From contig BJGJ01000014.1 in assembly GCA_014190435.1 (NCBI GenBank), positions 1 to 38,276 on the forward strand: a stretch of DNA of 38,276 nt, in the 5' to 3' direction. The notes under the pieces are model-generated. The model did no database searches and was not told where the DNA came from. It was given only the letters and a program-made list of their open reading frames with translations. Made by a program: the position numbers and the translations under genes. Position 1 is the stretch's first letter. Every line of letters starts with the position of its first letter. This DNA comes from Methylocystaceae bacterium (GTDB lineage: Bacteria; Pseudomonadota; Alphaproteobacteria; Rhizobiales; Beijerinckiaceae). Below are positions 25,541-35,125 of the stretch, one piece after another.

Positions 25541-26770
25541 ATGACAAAAAAAATTAAAAAGTGTCGGATTAGCGGGTCAACAAATCTAATCTCTGTATTG
25601 TCGCTGGGCGATCAAGCGCTCACGGGCGTTTTTCCTCGCAGCCGTGAGACAAAGGTCACTGTTGGTCCACTCGAATTGGTTTGGTGCCCGGATTCTGGCT
25701 TACTCCAACTCGCCCATAGCTACGAAGCTGATGAAATGTATGGCGAGAACTATGGTTATCGATCAGGCCTCAACCAGTCGATGGTGCGCCATCTCTCTCA
25801 AAAAATCGCTAAGCTTGAAAAAAAAGCGCAACTAGCGCCAAATGACGTCGTCCTTGATATTGGCTCTAATGATGCGACATCGCTAAAAGCTTATGCTACG
25901 TCAGGTTTAACGCGGATCGGCATTGATCCAACAGGCGAAAAATTTCGCGCCTATTATCCTGATGATATTAAACTTGTGCCTGATTTTTTCTCCGCAGCTA
26001 ATTTTGATAAATTTGGAGTCAAACGCGCAAAGATAATTACCTCTATTGCGATGTTTTATGATCTTGAGGATCCTGTATGGTTTGCAAGAGAGATCGCAAA
26101 ATCACTTGCGCCAGACGGTGTCTGGCATTTCGAACAAAGCTATATGCCATCAATGTTACGCTTAACATCTTATGATACGATTTGTCATGAGCATATTGAA
26201 TACTATTCACTCAACGTTATTCGTAAAATTCTGGATGCTGCGGATTTACAAGTGATCGACGTTCAGATGAATGCTGTAAATGGTGGAAGTTTTGCTATAA
26301 CAGCTGGCCACCGAAATACTAAGCATGCACGCAATGACGCCGTTATTAATTGGTTGTTAGAGCAAGAAGAACGCATGGGACTTAATACGCCCCGCCCCTA
26401 TCGGGAGTTTGAAGATCGAGTTTTTCGCCATCGAGAAGACCTCTGTCGCCTCTTGCGCGCACTGAAGGATGACGGCAAACGCGTGCTTGGTTATGGCGCC
26501 TCTACTAAAGGGAATGTCGTTTTACAATTTTGTGGCATTGGCCCAGAGCTACTCGAGGCTGTTGCAGAGGTTAATCCTGACAAATTTGGATGCTTCACTC
26601 CAGGCAGTCATATTCCGATCATTTCAGAAGCAGAGGCGCGCGCCATGGTGCCAGACTATTTTCTTGTCTTACCTTGGCACTTCAAAGATGGAATTTTGGC
26701 GCGCGAACAAGAATATCTTGCAGGCGGCGGAAAAATGATTTTTCCTTTTCCTGAAATTGAAATCGTTTAG
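25541..26770 (+). CDS. SAM-dependent C-methyltransferase, sugar-modifying type
   Basis: Class I methyltransferase of the three-part family known from sugar C-methylation: an N-terminal zinc-binding domain (about 5-60), a SAM-binding Rossmann domain with VLDIGSNDATSL (104-115), and a C-terminal domain with VLGYGASTKGN (about residues 316-326). The motif YRSGLNQSMVRHL (73-85) fits this family. The 409-residue form starts at the ATG at 25541, with AAGG eight bases upstream; the frame extends 24 codons further. Both expected CxxC pairs are CxxS here: Cys8-Ser11 and Cys49-Ser52, so zinc binding may be lost. It lies 83 bases after the OpgD-like gene on the same strand. The likely substrate is a nucleotide-linked or polymeric sugar, not identifiable from sequence. 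Confidence 0.86.
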   Translation: MTKKIKKCRISGSTNLISVLSLGDQALTGVFPRSRETKVTVGPLELVWCPDSGLLQLAHSYEADEMYGENYGYRSGLNQSMVRHLSQKIAKLEKKAQLAPNDVVLDIGSNDATSLKAYATSGLTRIGIDPTGEKFRAYYPDDIKLVPDFFSAANFDKFGVKRAKIITSIAMFYDLEDPVWFAREIAKSLAPDGVWHFEQSYMPSMLRLTSYDTICHEHIEYYSLNVIRKILDAADLQVIDVQMNAVNGGSFAITAGHRNTKHARNDAVINWLLEQEERMGLNTPRPYREFEDRVFRHREDLCRLLRALKDDGKRVLGYGASTKGNVVLQFCGIGPELLEAVAEVNPDKFGCFTPGSHIPIISEAEARAMVPDYFLVLPWHFKDGILAREQEYLAGGGKMIFPFPEIEIV

Positions 26771-26909
26771 CGTCATCTGGAATTGCGACAGGACGCCTTA
26801 GTATACAATTATATGCAATTATTGTCGCTAAAATCACAAAATCCGTCGTAATCTCCAAGAATCATAATGAAAAAGGCAGACGCCTCTTCCCAAAAGTGAG
26901 CATGGATTT

Positions 26910-28790
26910 TTGACTGATCTTTTATCCCCCTTCTCGCTCGCTCGACGCAAACTCATTGGCGCTGGCGCATTTGGATTAGCCAATGCGCTACTGCCGAGCG
27001 CTAATTCGCAAGAAAGCTCTGCGGTTATTGAAGATGGAACCGAAAGCTATGGGCTCTCAACCTTTGGCGATCTCGAGCAACCTGCAGACTTTAAGTATTT
27101 TAATTATGTTAATCCAAAAGCGCCAAAAGGGGGCGTGCTGGCATTATCTCCATCAAGTCCAACCTTTGATACGTTCAATGCCTATGTTTTGCGTGGCAAT
27201 CCCGCAACAGGAATGTCCCTTGTTTTTGATACATTAATGAACCAAAGCCTTGATGAACGCGATGCTTACTATGGCCTTGTCGCGCGTTCAGTACGAGTTT
27301 CGCGCGATAAACTCACCTATATCTTTAAGTTACGCAAAGAAGCTCGCTTTCACGATGGCTCACGCCTAACCGCTGAAGATGCGGCATTTTCATTGAATAT
27401 TCTCAAAAGCAAGGGACATCCAGTCATCAGCCAAAGCTTGCGAGATTTGATCAATGCAGAAGCGCAAGCAGATGATATTTTGATTGTTCGGCTTGCAGTA
27501 GGTCGTTCTCGTGATTTGCCGCTAACAATAGTTAATCAACCAATCTTCTCACGAGCCTACTACGAAAAACGCGATTTTGAAGCTACTACTCTCGACCCGC
27601 CTATAGGTTCAGGGCCTTATAAAGTTGGGGAATATGAACAAGGACGCTTCATAGCCTATCACCGCAATAAGGATTACTGGGCAAAAAATTTACCCGTATC
27701 TATAGGTCAGGGTAATTTTGATATTATTCGCTTCGAATATTTTGCCGACAGTCAAGTGGCGTTTGAGGCATTTAAGGCTGGTGCCTTCACTGAAAGAGAA
27801 GAAAATATAGCTCGCGTTTGGGCGACTGGATATGATTTTCCCGCCGCTCATGATGGCCGCGTTAAGCGCGCAACTGCGTCAAATAATAATATACCTAATA
27901 TTCAGGGCTGGGTATTTAACACACGTCGAAAAATATTTAAGGATCCACGCATACGAGAGGCTATTGGCTACGCTTTTGATTTTGAGTGGACAAGCCGTAA
28001 TTTGATGTATGACGCATATAAAAGAATTTCATCTTATTTTGAAAACTCTGAACTCGCTGCATCAGGTTATCCCAGCACAGATGAATTAGCACTCCTTGAT
28101 CCCTTTAGTAACCAGCTCCCTAAAGAAGTGTTTGGAGAACCTTTTGTTTCTCCTATATCCGATAGCTCAGGACAAGACAGAACCCTACTCAAAAAAGCCA
28201 ATGATTTATTTGTCGCTGCAGGCTGCCAACGTAAAGACGGACGGCTCTATCTACCTGACGGCGCACCGCTTGAATTTGAATTCCTAGATAACTCAAATGT
28301 ATTTGAAAGACATACACAGCCGTTCATAAAAAATTTGAAACTACTCGGGGTTACTGCAAGACTTAGAATAGTAGACGCCGCTCAGTATAAAAAACGCTTA
28401 GAGGATTTTGATTTTGATGTTGTCCATGATGTGTTAATGATGGCCTGGAATCCTGGAGAAGAGCTGCGCGCTTATTTCAGTTCAGCCACTGCCAATGTTA
28501 ATGGTTCACGTAATTTACCAGGTATTTCTCACCCTGCAATAGACTCACTCGTTGATCGCGCATTATTAGCAACATCGCGTGAAGAACTTGTCATATGTTG
28601 CCGGGCTCTTGATAGAGTGCTTAGATCGCAGCGCTATTGGGTTCCACATTGGTACAATCCTGTTCACCGTTATGCTTACTGGGATCTCTTCGATAAACCA
28701 GAACATGCGCCGCGTTTTGATACTGGCGTGTTATGGACATGGTGGTGGAATGAGGAAAAAGCTCAAAAAATAAATTTTAAGGGGCGATAA
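26910..28790 (+). CDS. yejA: Peptide ABC transporter substrate-binding protein, YejA-like
   Basis: Periplasmic binding protein of the oligopeptide (SBP_bac_5) family, 626 residues. It captures peptides and hands them to YejBEF. The N-terminus has ARRKLIGAGAFGLANALLP, a signal peptide possibly of Tat type given the two Arg. The mature part opens YGLSTFGDLEQPADFKYFNYVNPKAPKGG, which is the YejA pattern, and continues with FKLRKEARFHDGSRLTAEDAAFS and LDPPIGSGPYKV, both family signatures. The C-terminal HWYNPVHRYAYWD stretch is typical of this subgroup. I used the TTG at 26910; nearby ATG and GTG codons are out of frame. The ribosome binding site is poor. yejB begins two bases after the stop. In Agrobacterium a related YejBEF with its binding protein is reported to import muropeptides. 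Confidence 0.92.
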   Translation: MTDLLSPFSLARRKLIGAGAFGLANALLPSANSQESSAVIEDGTESYGLSTFGDLEQPADFKYFNYVNPKAPKGGVLALSPSSPTFDTFNAYVLRGNPATGMSLVFDTLMNQSLDERDAYYGLVARSVRVSRDKLTYIFKLRKEARFHDGSRLTAEDAAFSLNILKSKGHPVISQSLRDLINAEAQADDILIVRLAVGRSRDLPLTIVNQPIFSRAYYEKRDFEATTLDPPIGSGPYKVGEYEQGRFIAYHRNKDYWAKNLPVSIGQGNFDIIRFEYFADSQVAFEAFKAGAFTEREENIARVWATGYDFPAAHDGRVKRATASNNNIPNIQGWVFNTRRKIFKDPRIREAIGYAFDFEWTSRNLMYDAYKRISSYFENSELAASGYPSTDELALLDPFSNQLPKEVFGEPFVSPISDSSGQDRTLLKKANDLFVAAGCQRKDGRLYLPDGAPLEFEFLDNSNVFERHTQPFIKNLKLLGVTARLRIVDAAQYKKRLEDFDFDVVHDVLMMAWNPGEELRAYFSSATANVNGSRNLPGISHPAIDSLVDRALLATSREELVICCRALDRVLRSQRYWVPHWYNPVHRYAYWDLFDKPEHAPRFDTGVLWTWWWNEEKAQKINFKGR

Positions 28791-28792
28791 TA

Positions 28793-29905
28793 ATGGGCGC
28801 TTATATCGCTCGACGTGTTCTACTCATGATCCCAACCATATTGGGAATTATGCTTATTTCATTTGCGATTGTGCAGTTTGCGCCTGGCGGACCAGTTGAA
28901 CGCATCATTGCGCAATTGCAGGGTTTTGACGTCGGAGCCGCTGGACGTTTCTCGGGCGGCGGCGGCGATGTAGGCCAAGGCGCGGCGAACCAAGCTGGCC
29001 CAATGATGGCCGAAACCGCCTCAAAATATCGTGGCGCTCAAGGCCTGGATCCTAAATTTATTGCAGAACTCGAACGCCAATTTGGCTTTGATAAGCCAGC
29101 CTGGGAGAGATTTCTGCTTATGGTCAAAAATTATGCTGTCTTTGACTTTGGACGCAGTTACTTCCGCGATGAAAGCGTTATCAAACTAATTGCTGATAAG
29201 CTGCCTGTATCCATGTCGCTCGGTTTTTGGATGACGCTAATTTCCTATTCTATTTCTATTCCGCTTGGGATTGCAAAAGCAGTTCGTGATGGATCTAAAT
29301 TTGATATGTGGACGTCAAATGTGATCATCATAGGCTATGCTATTCCAAGTTTTTTGTTTGCAATGCTATTAATTGTTCTTTTTGCTGGCGGTTCATTTTG
29401 GCAAATTTTTCCACTCAGAGGCCTGACCTCAGATAATTTTGATCAGCTGTCTTATTTTAGTAAAATAATCGATTATGGCTGGCATATTATCCTCCCAGTC
29501 AGCGCCATGACCTTAGGCGCTTTTGCGACACAAACATTTTTAACAAAAAACTCATTCCTTGATGAAATTCGTAAACAATATGTTCAAACTGCGCGCATGA
29601 AGGGTCTTACTGAAAATCGAGTGCTTTATGGGCATGTCTTTCGTAATGCTATGTTAATAGTTATAGCTGGTTTTCCAGGGGCGTTTGTTCATGCTTTTTT
29701 TACTGGGTCAGTTTTGATTGAGACTATCTTTTCCCTTGATGGACTTGGTTATCTTTCTTTCGAAAGCATTGTTAATCGAGATTATCCTGTCGTTTTTGCA
29801 AATCTTTATATTTTTGCGCTATTAGGACTAGTCGTTAATCTCATATCTGACCTGACATATACTTGGATTGACCCGCGCATCGATTTTGAAACGCGGGAGG
29901 TCTAG
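28793..29905 (+). CDS. yejB: Peptide ABC transporter permease YejB
   Basis: Inner-membrane permease of the DppB/OppB type, 370 residues, one of two channel subunits of the importer. It begins with the characteristic helix MGAYIARRVLLMIPTILG and has the segment FAPGGPVERIIAQ, then a Gly/Ala-rich periplasmic stretch (about residues 45-80) typical of YejB and absent from most DppB. Five more helices follow, and the coupling motif ARMKGLTENRVLYGHVFRNA (about 265-284) that docks the ATPase. The ribosome binding site AAGGGG at 28779-28784 lies within the last codons of yejA, and the ATG is two bases after the yejA stop, so translation is coupled. Confidence 0.95.
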   Translation: MGAYIARRVLLMIPTILGIMLISFAIVQFAPGGPVERIIAQLQGFDVGAAGRFSGGGGDVGQGAANQAGPMMAETASKYRGAQGLDPKFIAELERQFGFDKPAWERFLLMVKNYAVFDFGRSYFRDESVIKLIADKLPVSMSLGFWMTLISYSISIPLGIAKAVRDGSKFDMWTSNVIIIGYAIPSFLFAMLLIVLFAGGSFWQIFPLRGLTSDNFDQLSYFSKIIDYGWHIILPVSAMTLGAFATQTFLTKNSFLDEIRKQYVQTARMKGLTENRVLYGHVFRNAMLIVIAGFPGAFVHAFFTGSVLIETIFSLDGLGYLSFESIVNRDYPVVFANLYIFALLGLVVNLISDLTYTWIDPRIDFETREV

Positions 29906-29907
29906 TG

Positions 29908-31071
29908 ATGACAGATGCTAATAGCATAGATCAACTCGCTCCCTCCGTTTTGCGAACTGGCTGGTTAAAGCTTACCCCGCTGAACAAAAGACGATTGGCT
30001 AACTTCAAGGCCAACAAACGCGGTTATTGGTCCTTCTGGATTTTCATGACTCTTTTTGTCATGTCGATGTTATCAAATATTCTGGCTAACGATCGGCCAA
30101 TAATTACTTACTATAAAGGTGAGATTTTATTTCCTGTTTTTATCACGTATCCAGAGGAAAAATTTGGTGGCTTTCTTGCCAGAACCGACTATCGAGATCC
30201 AACAATCGAAAATGAAATTAAAACGCATGGCTGGATGATTTGGCCGCCTGTTCGTTATTCCTACGATACGCATAATCTTGATCTGCCAACACCGGCTCCC
30301 TCGCCGCCTACATGGATGCTCAGTGACCGTCAATGTGAGGCTGCCGCGGCTAAACTCAACAAATCCAATTATGCCAATCATGGCTGTGCAGATATTGAAT
30401 GGAATTGGCTTGGAACCGACGATCAAGGACGTGATGTTGTTGCCAGATTGCTTTATGGCTTTCGTCTATCCGTATTATTTGGGTTAATTCTAGCAACTGT
30501 ATCCTCAATTATTGGTGTAGCAGCAGGTGCAATACAGGGATATTTTGGCGGCGCTATAGACTTGATTTTTCAAAGATTCATTGAAATTTGGTCATCTCTT
30601 CCGCAACTTTACCTTTTAATTATTATTTCATCTTTTCTAACGCCCGGTTTTTTTGTTTTACTTGGTATTCTTTTGCTTTTTTCATGGGTATCGCTTGTTC
30701 ATGTTGTTCGCGCAGAATTCTTCAGAGCGCGCAATTTTGAATATGTGAATGCAGCACGCGCATTAGGTCTTAGTAATTATCGTATTATAATGCAGCATTT
30801 ACTGCCTAACGCCACAGTCGCTACCCTAACATTTCTACCCTTTATTCTAAACTCTTCAATAACAACGCTCACGTCATTAGATTTTTTAGGATTTGGACTC
30901 CCACCTGGCTCTCCGTCTTTGGGGGAGCTTCTCCTACAGGGAAAATCTAATTTACAGGCTCCATGGCTTGCGCTTACAGGTTTTTGTATCATTGCGCTCA
31001 TGCTTGCCTTGTTGATCTTTATTGGCGAGTCTGTTCGTGATGCGTTTGACCCAAGGAAAAGTTTCGAATGA
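29908..31071 (+). CDS. yejE: Peptide ABC transporter permease YejE
   Basis: Second channel subunit, DppC/OppC type, 387 residues. The N-terminus has LTPLNKRRLANFKANKRGYWSFWIF before the first helix, a signature of YejE. A large periplasmic loop (about 55-165, with YSYDTHNLDLPTPAPSPPTW) precedes LGTDDQGRDVVARLLYGFRLS, where the core permease domain begins. The coupling motif AARALGLSNYRIIMQHLLPNA lies near 281-301. GGGAGG just upstream supports the ATG at 29908; a GTG three bases earlier is also possible. It lies two bases after yejB and overlaps yejF by four bases (ATGA), so all subunits should be made in balance. Confidence 0.95.
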   Translation: MTDANSIDQLAPSVLRTGWLKLTPLNKRRLANFKANKRGYWSFWIFMTLFVMSMLSNILANDRPIITYYKGEILFPVFITYPEEKFGGFLARTDYRDPTIENEIKTHGWMIWPPVRYSYDTHNLDLPTPAPSPPTWMLSDRQCEAAAAKLNKSNYANHGCADIEWNWLGTDDQGRDVVARLLYGFRLSVLFGLILATVSSIIGVAAGAIQGYFGGAIDLIFQRFIEIWSSLPQLYLLIIISSFLTPGFFVLLGILLLFSWVSLVHVVRAEFFRARNFEYVNAARALGLSNYRIIMQHLLPNATVATLTFLPFILNSSITTLTSLDFLGFGLPPGSPSLGELLLQGKSNLQAPWLALTGFCIIALMLALLIFIGESVRDAFDPRKSFE

Positions 31072-32690
31072 CAGAGAGTATTAATACGCCTCTGCTGGAT
31101 GTTCGGGACCTATCGGTATCGTTCAGTCAAAATGGCCAAGAAACAGTCGCCGTAAATAAAGTTTCCTTTTCAATTGAAGCAGGAAAAACATTAGCGCTTG
31201 TAGGGGAATCTGGCTCAGGAAAGTCTATTAGCGCCTTATCATTGGTGCGTTTGCTGCCGCCTGGGGCAAAATATTCAGGAGAAGCCTATTTCTCTCAAGA
31301 AAATTTGCTGAAACTTGATGACGAATCCTTGCGCAGAATCCGCGGCGCTCGGATTACAATGGTTTTTCAAGAACCAATGACCTCCCTCAATCCACTGCAT
31401 ACGATTGAGAGACAAATAAGCGAAATACTTGAGCTGCATGGACTCAATCAGGAAACTGAACGCCGCGCGCGCGTAGTCGAATTATTAACAGAGGTCGGCA
31501 TCCCAAACCCGAGCGCGCGCCTTGGTGCCTATCCCCATCAATTATCTGGCGGGCAACGTCAGCGGGTAATGATTGCAATGGCTCTGGCAAATAAGCCTGA
31601 TTTGCTTATTGCGGATGAGCCCACAACAGCACTCGACGTAACTGTCCAGGCGCAGATTTTAGCCCTACTTGAACGTCTCCAAAAAAACTACCACATGGCT
31701 ATCCTATTCATCACGCATGACCTGGGGTTAGTCCGTCGTTTTGCAAGTCATGTATGCGTAATGAAAAAGGGAGAAATCGTCGAAAAAGGCGATGTTGTCA
31801 GCGTATTTTCAAATCCAACCCATCCCTATACTAAAGCATTGCTCAGCGCAGAACCTAAGGGCTTACCGCTCAAAGAAAATAACAGCGCGCCTGTTGTAAT
31901 TTCTGCTGATAACCTAAGAGTTTGGTTTCCAATAAAACGCGGGTTTATGAAAAGAACGGTAGATCATATTAAAGCCGTTGATGGAGTAACATTGAAAGTT
32001 CATGCCGGCTCAACGGTTGGCGTTGTTGGAGAGTCTGGATCAGGTAAAACGACATTAGCGCTAGCATTACTGCGTTTAATTCGCTCAGAAGGATCTATAA
32101 TTTTTCTTGGAAGAAAAATTGATGGCGCTAGCGTAGCAGATATGCGTCCGATTAGACGTGACATGCAAATTGTTTTTCAAGACCCCTATGGTTCTTTATC
32201 ACCGCGCATGTCTGTTGCTGAAATTGTAGCAGAAGGCCTAACAGTTCAACGTCCAGAACTCTCTCTTCACGAACGACGCGAAATTGTCGCAAAGGCGCTT
32301 AAGGAAACTGGTCTTGATCCCAATACGATGGATCGTTACCCACATGAGTTTTCAGGCGGGCAGAGACAACGCATCGCAATTGCAAGAGCCATCGTTCTTG
32401 AACCAAAATTTATTGTGTTAGATGAGCCGACATCTGCATTAGATATGTCGGTTCAAGCGCAAATCATCGATTTATTGCGCGATTTACAAAATCGTATGTC
32501 ATTAGCCTATCTGTTTATTAGCCATGATTTACGCGTTGTTAAAGCGCTCGCGGCGCATTTGATTGTCATGCGTCATGGAAAAGTTGTCGAGTCTGGACCA
32601 GCCGAGGAGATATTCGCTCATCCGCAACAGGAGTACACGCGCGCTTTATTTGCTGCTGCGTTTTACAATAAAGTAGAACCGCTCGATTAA
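31068..32690 (+). CDS. yejF: Peptide ABC transporter dual ATPase YejF
   Basis: Energises the importer. The 540-residue protein fuses two ABC ATPase domains. Domain 1 has Walker A GESGSGKS (46-53), signature LSGGQRQR and Walker B LLIADEPT. Domain 2 has Walker A GESGSGKT, signature [14 protein letters not shown] and Walker B FIVLDEPT. Each domain ends with the oligopeptide-transporter C-terminal segment containing HPYTKALL or QEYTRALF. The fused form is typical of Yej and of glutathione and microcin C importers. The ATG overlaps the yejE stop. The stop is 22 bases from that of the C40 peptidase gene on the other strand, with no visible terminator between. Confidence 0.96.
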   Translation: MTESINTPLLDVRDLSVSFSQNGQETVAVNKVSFSIEAGKTLALVGESGSGKSISALSLVRLLPPGAKYSGEAYFSQENLLKLDDESLRRIRGARITMVFQEPMTSLNPLHTIERQISEILELHGLNQETERRARVVELLTEVGIPNPSARLGAYPHQLSGGQRQRVMIAMALANKPDLLIADEPTTALDVTVQAQILALLERLQKNYHMAILFITHDLGLVRRFASHVCVMKKGEIVEKGDVVSVFSNPTHPYTKALLSAEPKGLPLKENNSAPVVISADNLRVWFPIKRGFMKRTVDHIKAVDGVTLKVHAGSTVGVVGESGSGKTTLALALLRLIRSEGSIIFLGRKIDGASVADMRPIRRDMQIVFQDPYGSLSPRMSVAEIVAEGLTVQRPELSLHERREIVAKALKETGLDPNTMDRYPHEFSGGQRQRIAIARAIVLEPKFIVLDEPTSALDMSVQAQIIDLLRDLQNRMSLAYLFISHDLRVVKALAAHLIVMRHGKVVESGPAEEIFAHPQQEYTRALFAAAFYNKVEPLD

Positions 32691-32712
32691 AGATGAAAAT
32701 ATCCAGAATCTA

Positions 32713-33558
32713 TTATAGACGACGATAGCTAGTAATATCCCCAGCTCCTGCCTGCAGATTACGATCTCGGACTAACGAAAGCGGCTCACTTGATACCAGC
32801 ATATGGGTCCCATTTGCATGCAATAGCGTGGATTCATCACGCATGATGCCTACATGCCCTTTCCAGAAAATAAGATCTCCGCGTTGCAATCCAGCATTAT
32901 AGTCAATCGGCTTACCTACTTGTTGTTCCTGCAAATCACTATCTCGAGGCGCTTTATAACCCCTCATCAATAAAGAGAGTTGCACAAGGCCAGAACAATC
33001 TATGCCCATCCATGACTTACCTCCCCAAAGATAAGGAGCATTGAGTAATTTTTCAGCAATTGCGACAAAATCAGGAAAGCTTTCATCTAACTGCGTGAGA
33101 TGACTGGCGTAGATGAAACAAGAATTTGTCGTCATCCAGAAATCACCTCGCCTTTCAATAACCTCAACCTCTGCTCCAAGAGGCAAGGCCAGCAGAGGCG
33201 GGAGTTTGATACTTGGACCTGGATAGATGAACGTTCGCGGCACACATACGCGATGCGTTGGGCGACTTAACTTACTCCAAAGCGTATTTGCTGCAATCCA
33301 ACCAACGTATTGGTCATTATCCAGCTGGACCCAAACCCACCCTTCCTCTTCATCGTATACTTCAACGCGTTCACCAAAAAGAACCTGCGTATCAACAGCC
33401 GCATCGGGCCGGGGTTCTCGCCGTACGTCAACGATACATGCACGCACTTCCATAGGCGCGCCGTCTTTAAAACAATCAGCCTCAACTTGGCCTTTCAGAT
33501 AAGACGCGGCTAAATCGCTTCGAGCGGGCGTTAGGCGACGATCTAATTTCTGGCTCAC
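32713..33558 (-). CDS. Cytosolic C40 (NlpC/P60) peptidase with two SH3b domains, YkfC-like layout
   Basis: A cysteine peptidase of 281 residues. Two SH3b-like domains (about 38-97, with GWIAANTLW, and about 105-160) precede the NlpC/P60 domain (about 163-281). The catalytic residues are visible: Cys188 in GIDCSGLVQL, His235 in WKGHVGIM and a polar third residue, probably His247 in LLHANG. There is no signal peptide or membrane helix, so it is probably cytosolic. This order and lack of export match YkfC, which cleaves free murein peptides after L-Ala-D-Glu. The start is a GTG at 33558, five bases after the M17 gene's stop, so the two form an operon. Substrate by homology only. Confidence 0.87.
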   Translation of the reverse strand: MSQKLDRRLTPARSDLAASYLKGQVEADCFKDGAPMEVRACIVDVRREPRPDAAVDTQVLFGERVEVYDEEEGWVWVQLDNDQYVGWIAANTLWSKLSRPTHRVCVPRTFIYPGPSIKLPPLLALPLGAEVEVIERRGDFWMTTNSCFIYASHLTQLDESFPDFVAIAEKLLNAPYLWGGKSWMGIDCSGLVQLSLLMRGYKAPRDSDLQEQQVGKPIDYNAGLQRGDLIFWKGHVGIMRDESTLLHANGTHMLVSSEPLSLVRDRNLQAGAGDITSYRRL

Positions 33559-33563
33559 CGTGA

Positions 33564-34952
33564 TTACTTTCTGTCCTCAACGCGCCGCTCAATTAAATCA
33601 TAAAGCGCACGCGCTGCTTGAATCTCTCCACCCTCTGGCTTAGCTGGCTTTGTAGTTGGATTCCATGCGAAAATATCAAAATGAGCCCATTTACGAGAGT
33701 CATTTACAAATCTCCGTAAGAAAAGCGCAGCAGTAATTGATCCAGAAAAACCACCACTCGTTACACTGACGAGGTCAGATATTTTACCATCCAAAGCCTT
33801 ATCGTAATTGTTCCATAAGGGCATGCGCCACAATGGATCATAACTTTGCATCGCGTGTGAAAAGATCTCCTGTGCGAGCTCATCGCTATCTGTATAAAAA
33901 GGCGGCAATTCAGGTCCAAGCGCGACACGCGCCGCACCCGTCAAAGTTGCGAAATTAAATAATAAATCATGCGGTTCTTCCCCAGCATAGGCCAATGCAT
34001 CGGCAAGAATTAATCGGCCTTCCGCATCTGTATCGCCAATTTCAACACTTAAGCCTTTACGACTAGGATAAATGTCGCCAGGCCGAAAGGCGTTTGCAGA
34101 GATCGAATTTTCAACAATGGGGAGAAGAACGCGCAATCTTACTGGAATATTGCTGTCCATGATCATTTTCGCCAAAGATAATGTTGTCGCTGCGCCACCC
34201 ATATCTTTTTTCATGAGTTGCATGGCGCTGGCAGGCTTAATATCCAAGCCGCCGCTATCAAAACAAACACCTTTTCCAACAAGCGTAATTTTTAGTCCAT
34301 CCATTGGTCCATGCAAAAATTCGACTAATCGCGGCGGTTGCGCCGCTGCTCGCCCGACAGCATGGATTAAGGGAAAATTTTTATGTAGCAGCTCCTCTCC
34401 AATAAAATTTTTGTACGTCGCGCCATATTTTTTAGCCAGGGATAACGCCGCCTGCTCTAATGCCTCAGGCCCCATATCATTAGCCGGAGTGTTTATAAGA
34501 TCTCTTCCTAAGTAGATCGCTTCAGCTATTCGTTTAATTCTAAGATGATCAATTTCTTTTGGTGCACAAAGACTCAGCTTTGGTTCTTTTGAGCTTAAAT
34601 AGGCTGAGAACGAATAGGCCGAGAGCAAAAAAGCCAAAGTAGCGCTGGACTTATCTTTGACGCTATCGCCAAAACGATAAAGACCTGCGGGAAGTAGAGC
34701 GACTAATTTTCCTACCTGAAAGGGATCAGATTTTTTTGTGTCCTGTTGGTCAACGCCAAAAAAAACACAAGCCGGCTCCTCACCTATAGCCGGTGCAATG
34801 AACAAGCTTCCTGGCTTAGCGTTAAAGCCTATTGTCTTTGCATAATTTGCTAATGATGGCGTAAGTTTTTGACAAAGCTCAGACCAATTTTTTTCATCTA
34901 CGAAGTTTATGACTGTCGCATCTGGCGTCCAGTTCTCGATTAGTAAGGTCAT
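33564..34952 (-). CDS. M17 leucyl aminopeptidase family protein
   Basis: Removes N-terminal residues from peptides in the cytosol. The 462-residue protein has the M17 catalytic domain with two-metal ligands and active-site residues: Lys227 and Asp232 in GKGVCFDSGG, Lys239, Asp250 in KKDMGGAA, and DTDAEGR (307-313, with Asp309, Glu311 and catalytic Arg313). NTPANDMGPEAL (154-165) is the family linker. The N-terminal domain (about 1-130) is divergent from PepA, and overall it is shorter than E. coli PepA, as in the rhizobial subgroup. GGAG ten bases before the ATG supports the start. It is the first gene of a two-gene operon with the C40 peptidase. A role in degrading imported peptides is inferred. 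Confidence 0.93.
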   Translation of the reverse strand: MTLLIENWTPDATVINFVDEKNWSELCQKLTPSLANYAKTIGFNAKPGSLFIAPAIGEEPACVFFGVDQQDTKKSDPFQVGKLVALLPAGLYRFGDSVKDKSSATLAFLLSAYSFSAYLSSKEPKLSLCAPKEIDHLRIKRIAEAIYLGRDLINTPANDMGPEALEQAALSLAKKYGATYKNFIGEELLHKNFPLIHAVGRAAAQPPRLVEFLHGPMDGLKITLVGKGVCFDSGGLDIKPASAMQLMKKDMGGAATTLSLAKMIMDSNIPVRLRVLLPIVENSISANAFRPGDIYPSRKGLSVEIGDTDAEGRLILADALAYAGEEPHDLLFNFATLTGAARVALGPELPPFYTDSDELAQEIFSHAMQSYDPLWRMPLWNNYDKALDGKISDLVSVTSGGFSGSITAALFLRRFVNDSRKWAHFDIFAWNPTTKPAKPEGGEIQAARALYDLIERRVEDRK

Positions 34953-35125
34953 CGAATTTTACTCCGCGCTAACATACTTTAAAGCAAATCTATAAAAGGA
35001 GAATAAATTCTGAGCTATATACCTAGTTATCGTGATGCAATCCGTTTATCGAATTTATTTTCCAAACGACCAGCAACTTTTCATAAGCAATAGTTAGTTT
35101 GCTAACAGCTTATCTTCTCCTGCGC

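Noticed and set aside
33227-33513. Several plus-strand frames opposite the C40 peptidase gene
   Set aside because: The minus strand has clear SH3b and NlpC/P60 motifs through this stretch; the plus-strand frames have none.
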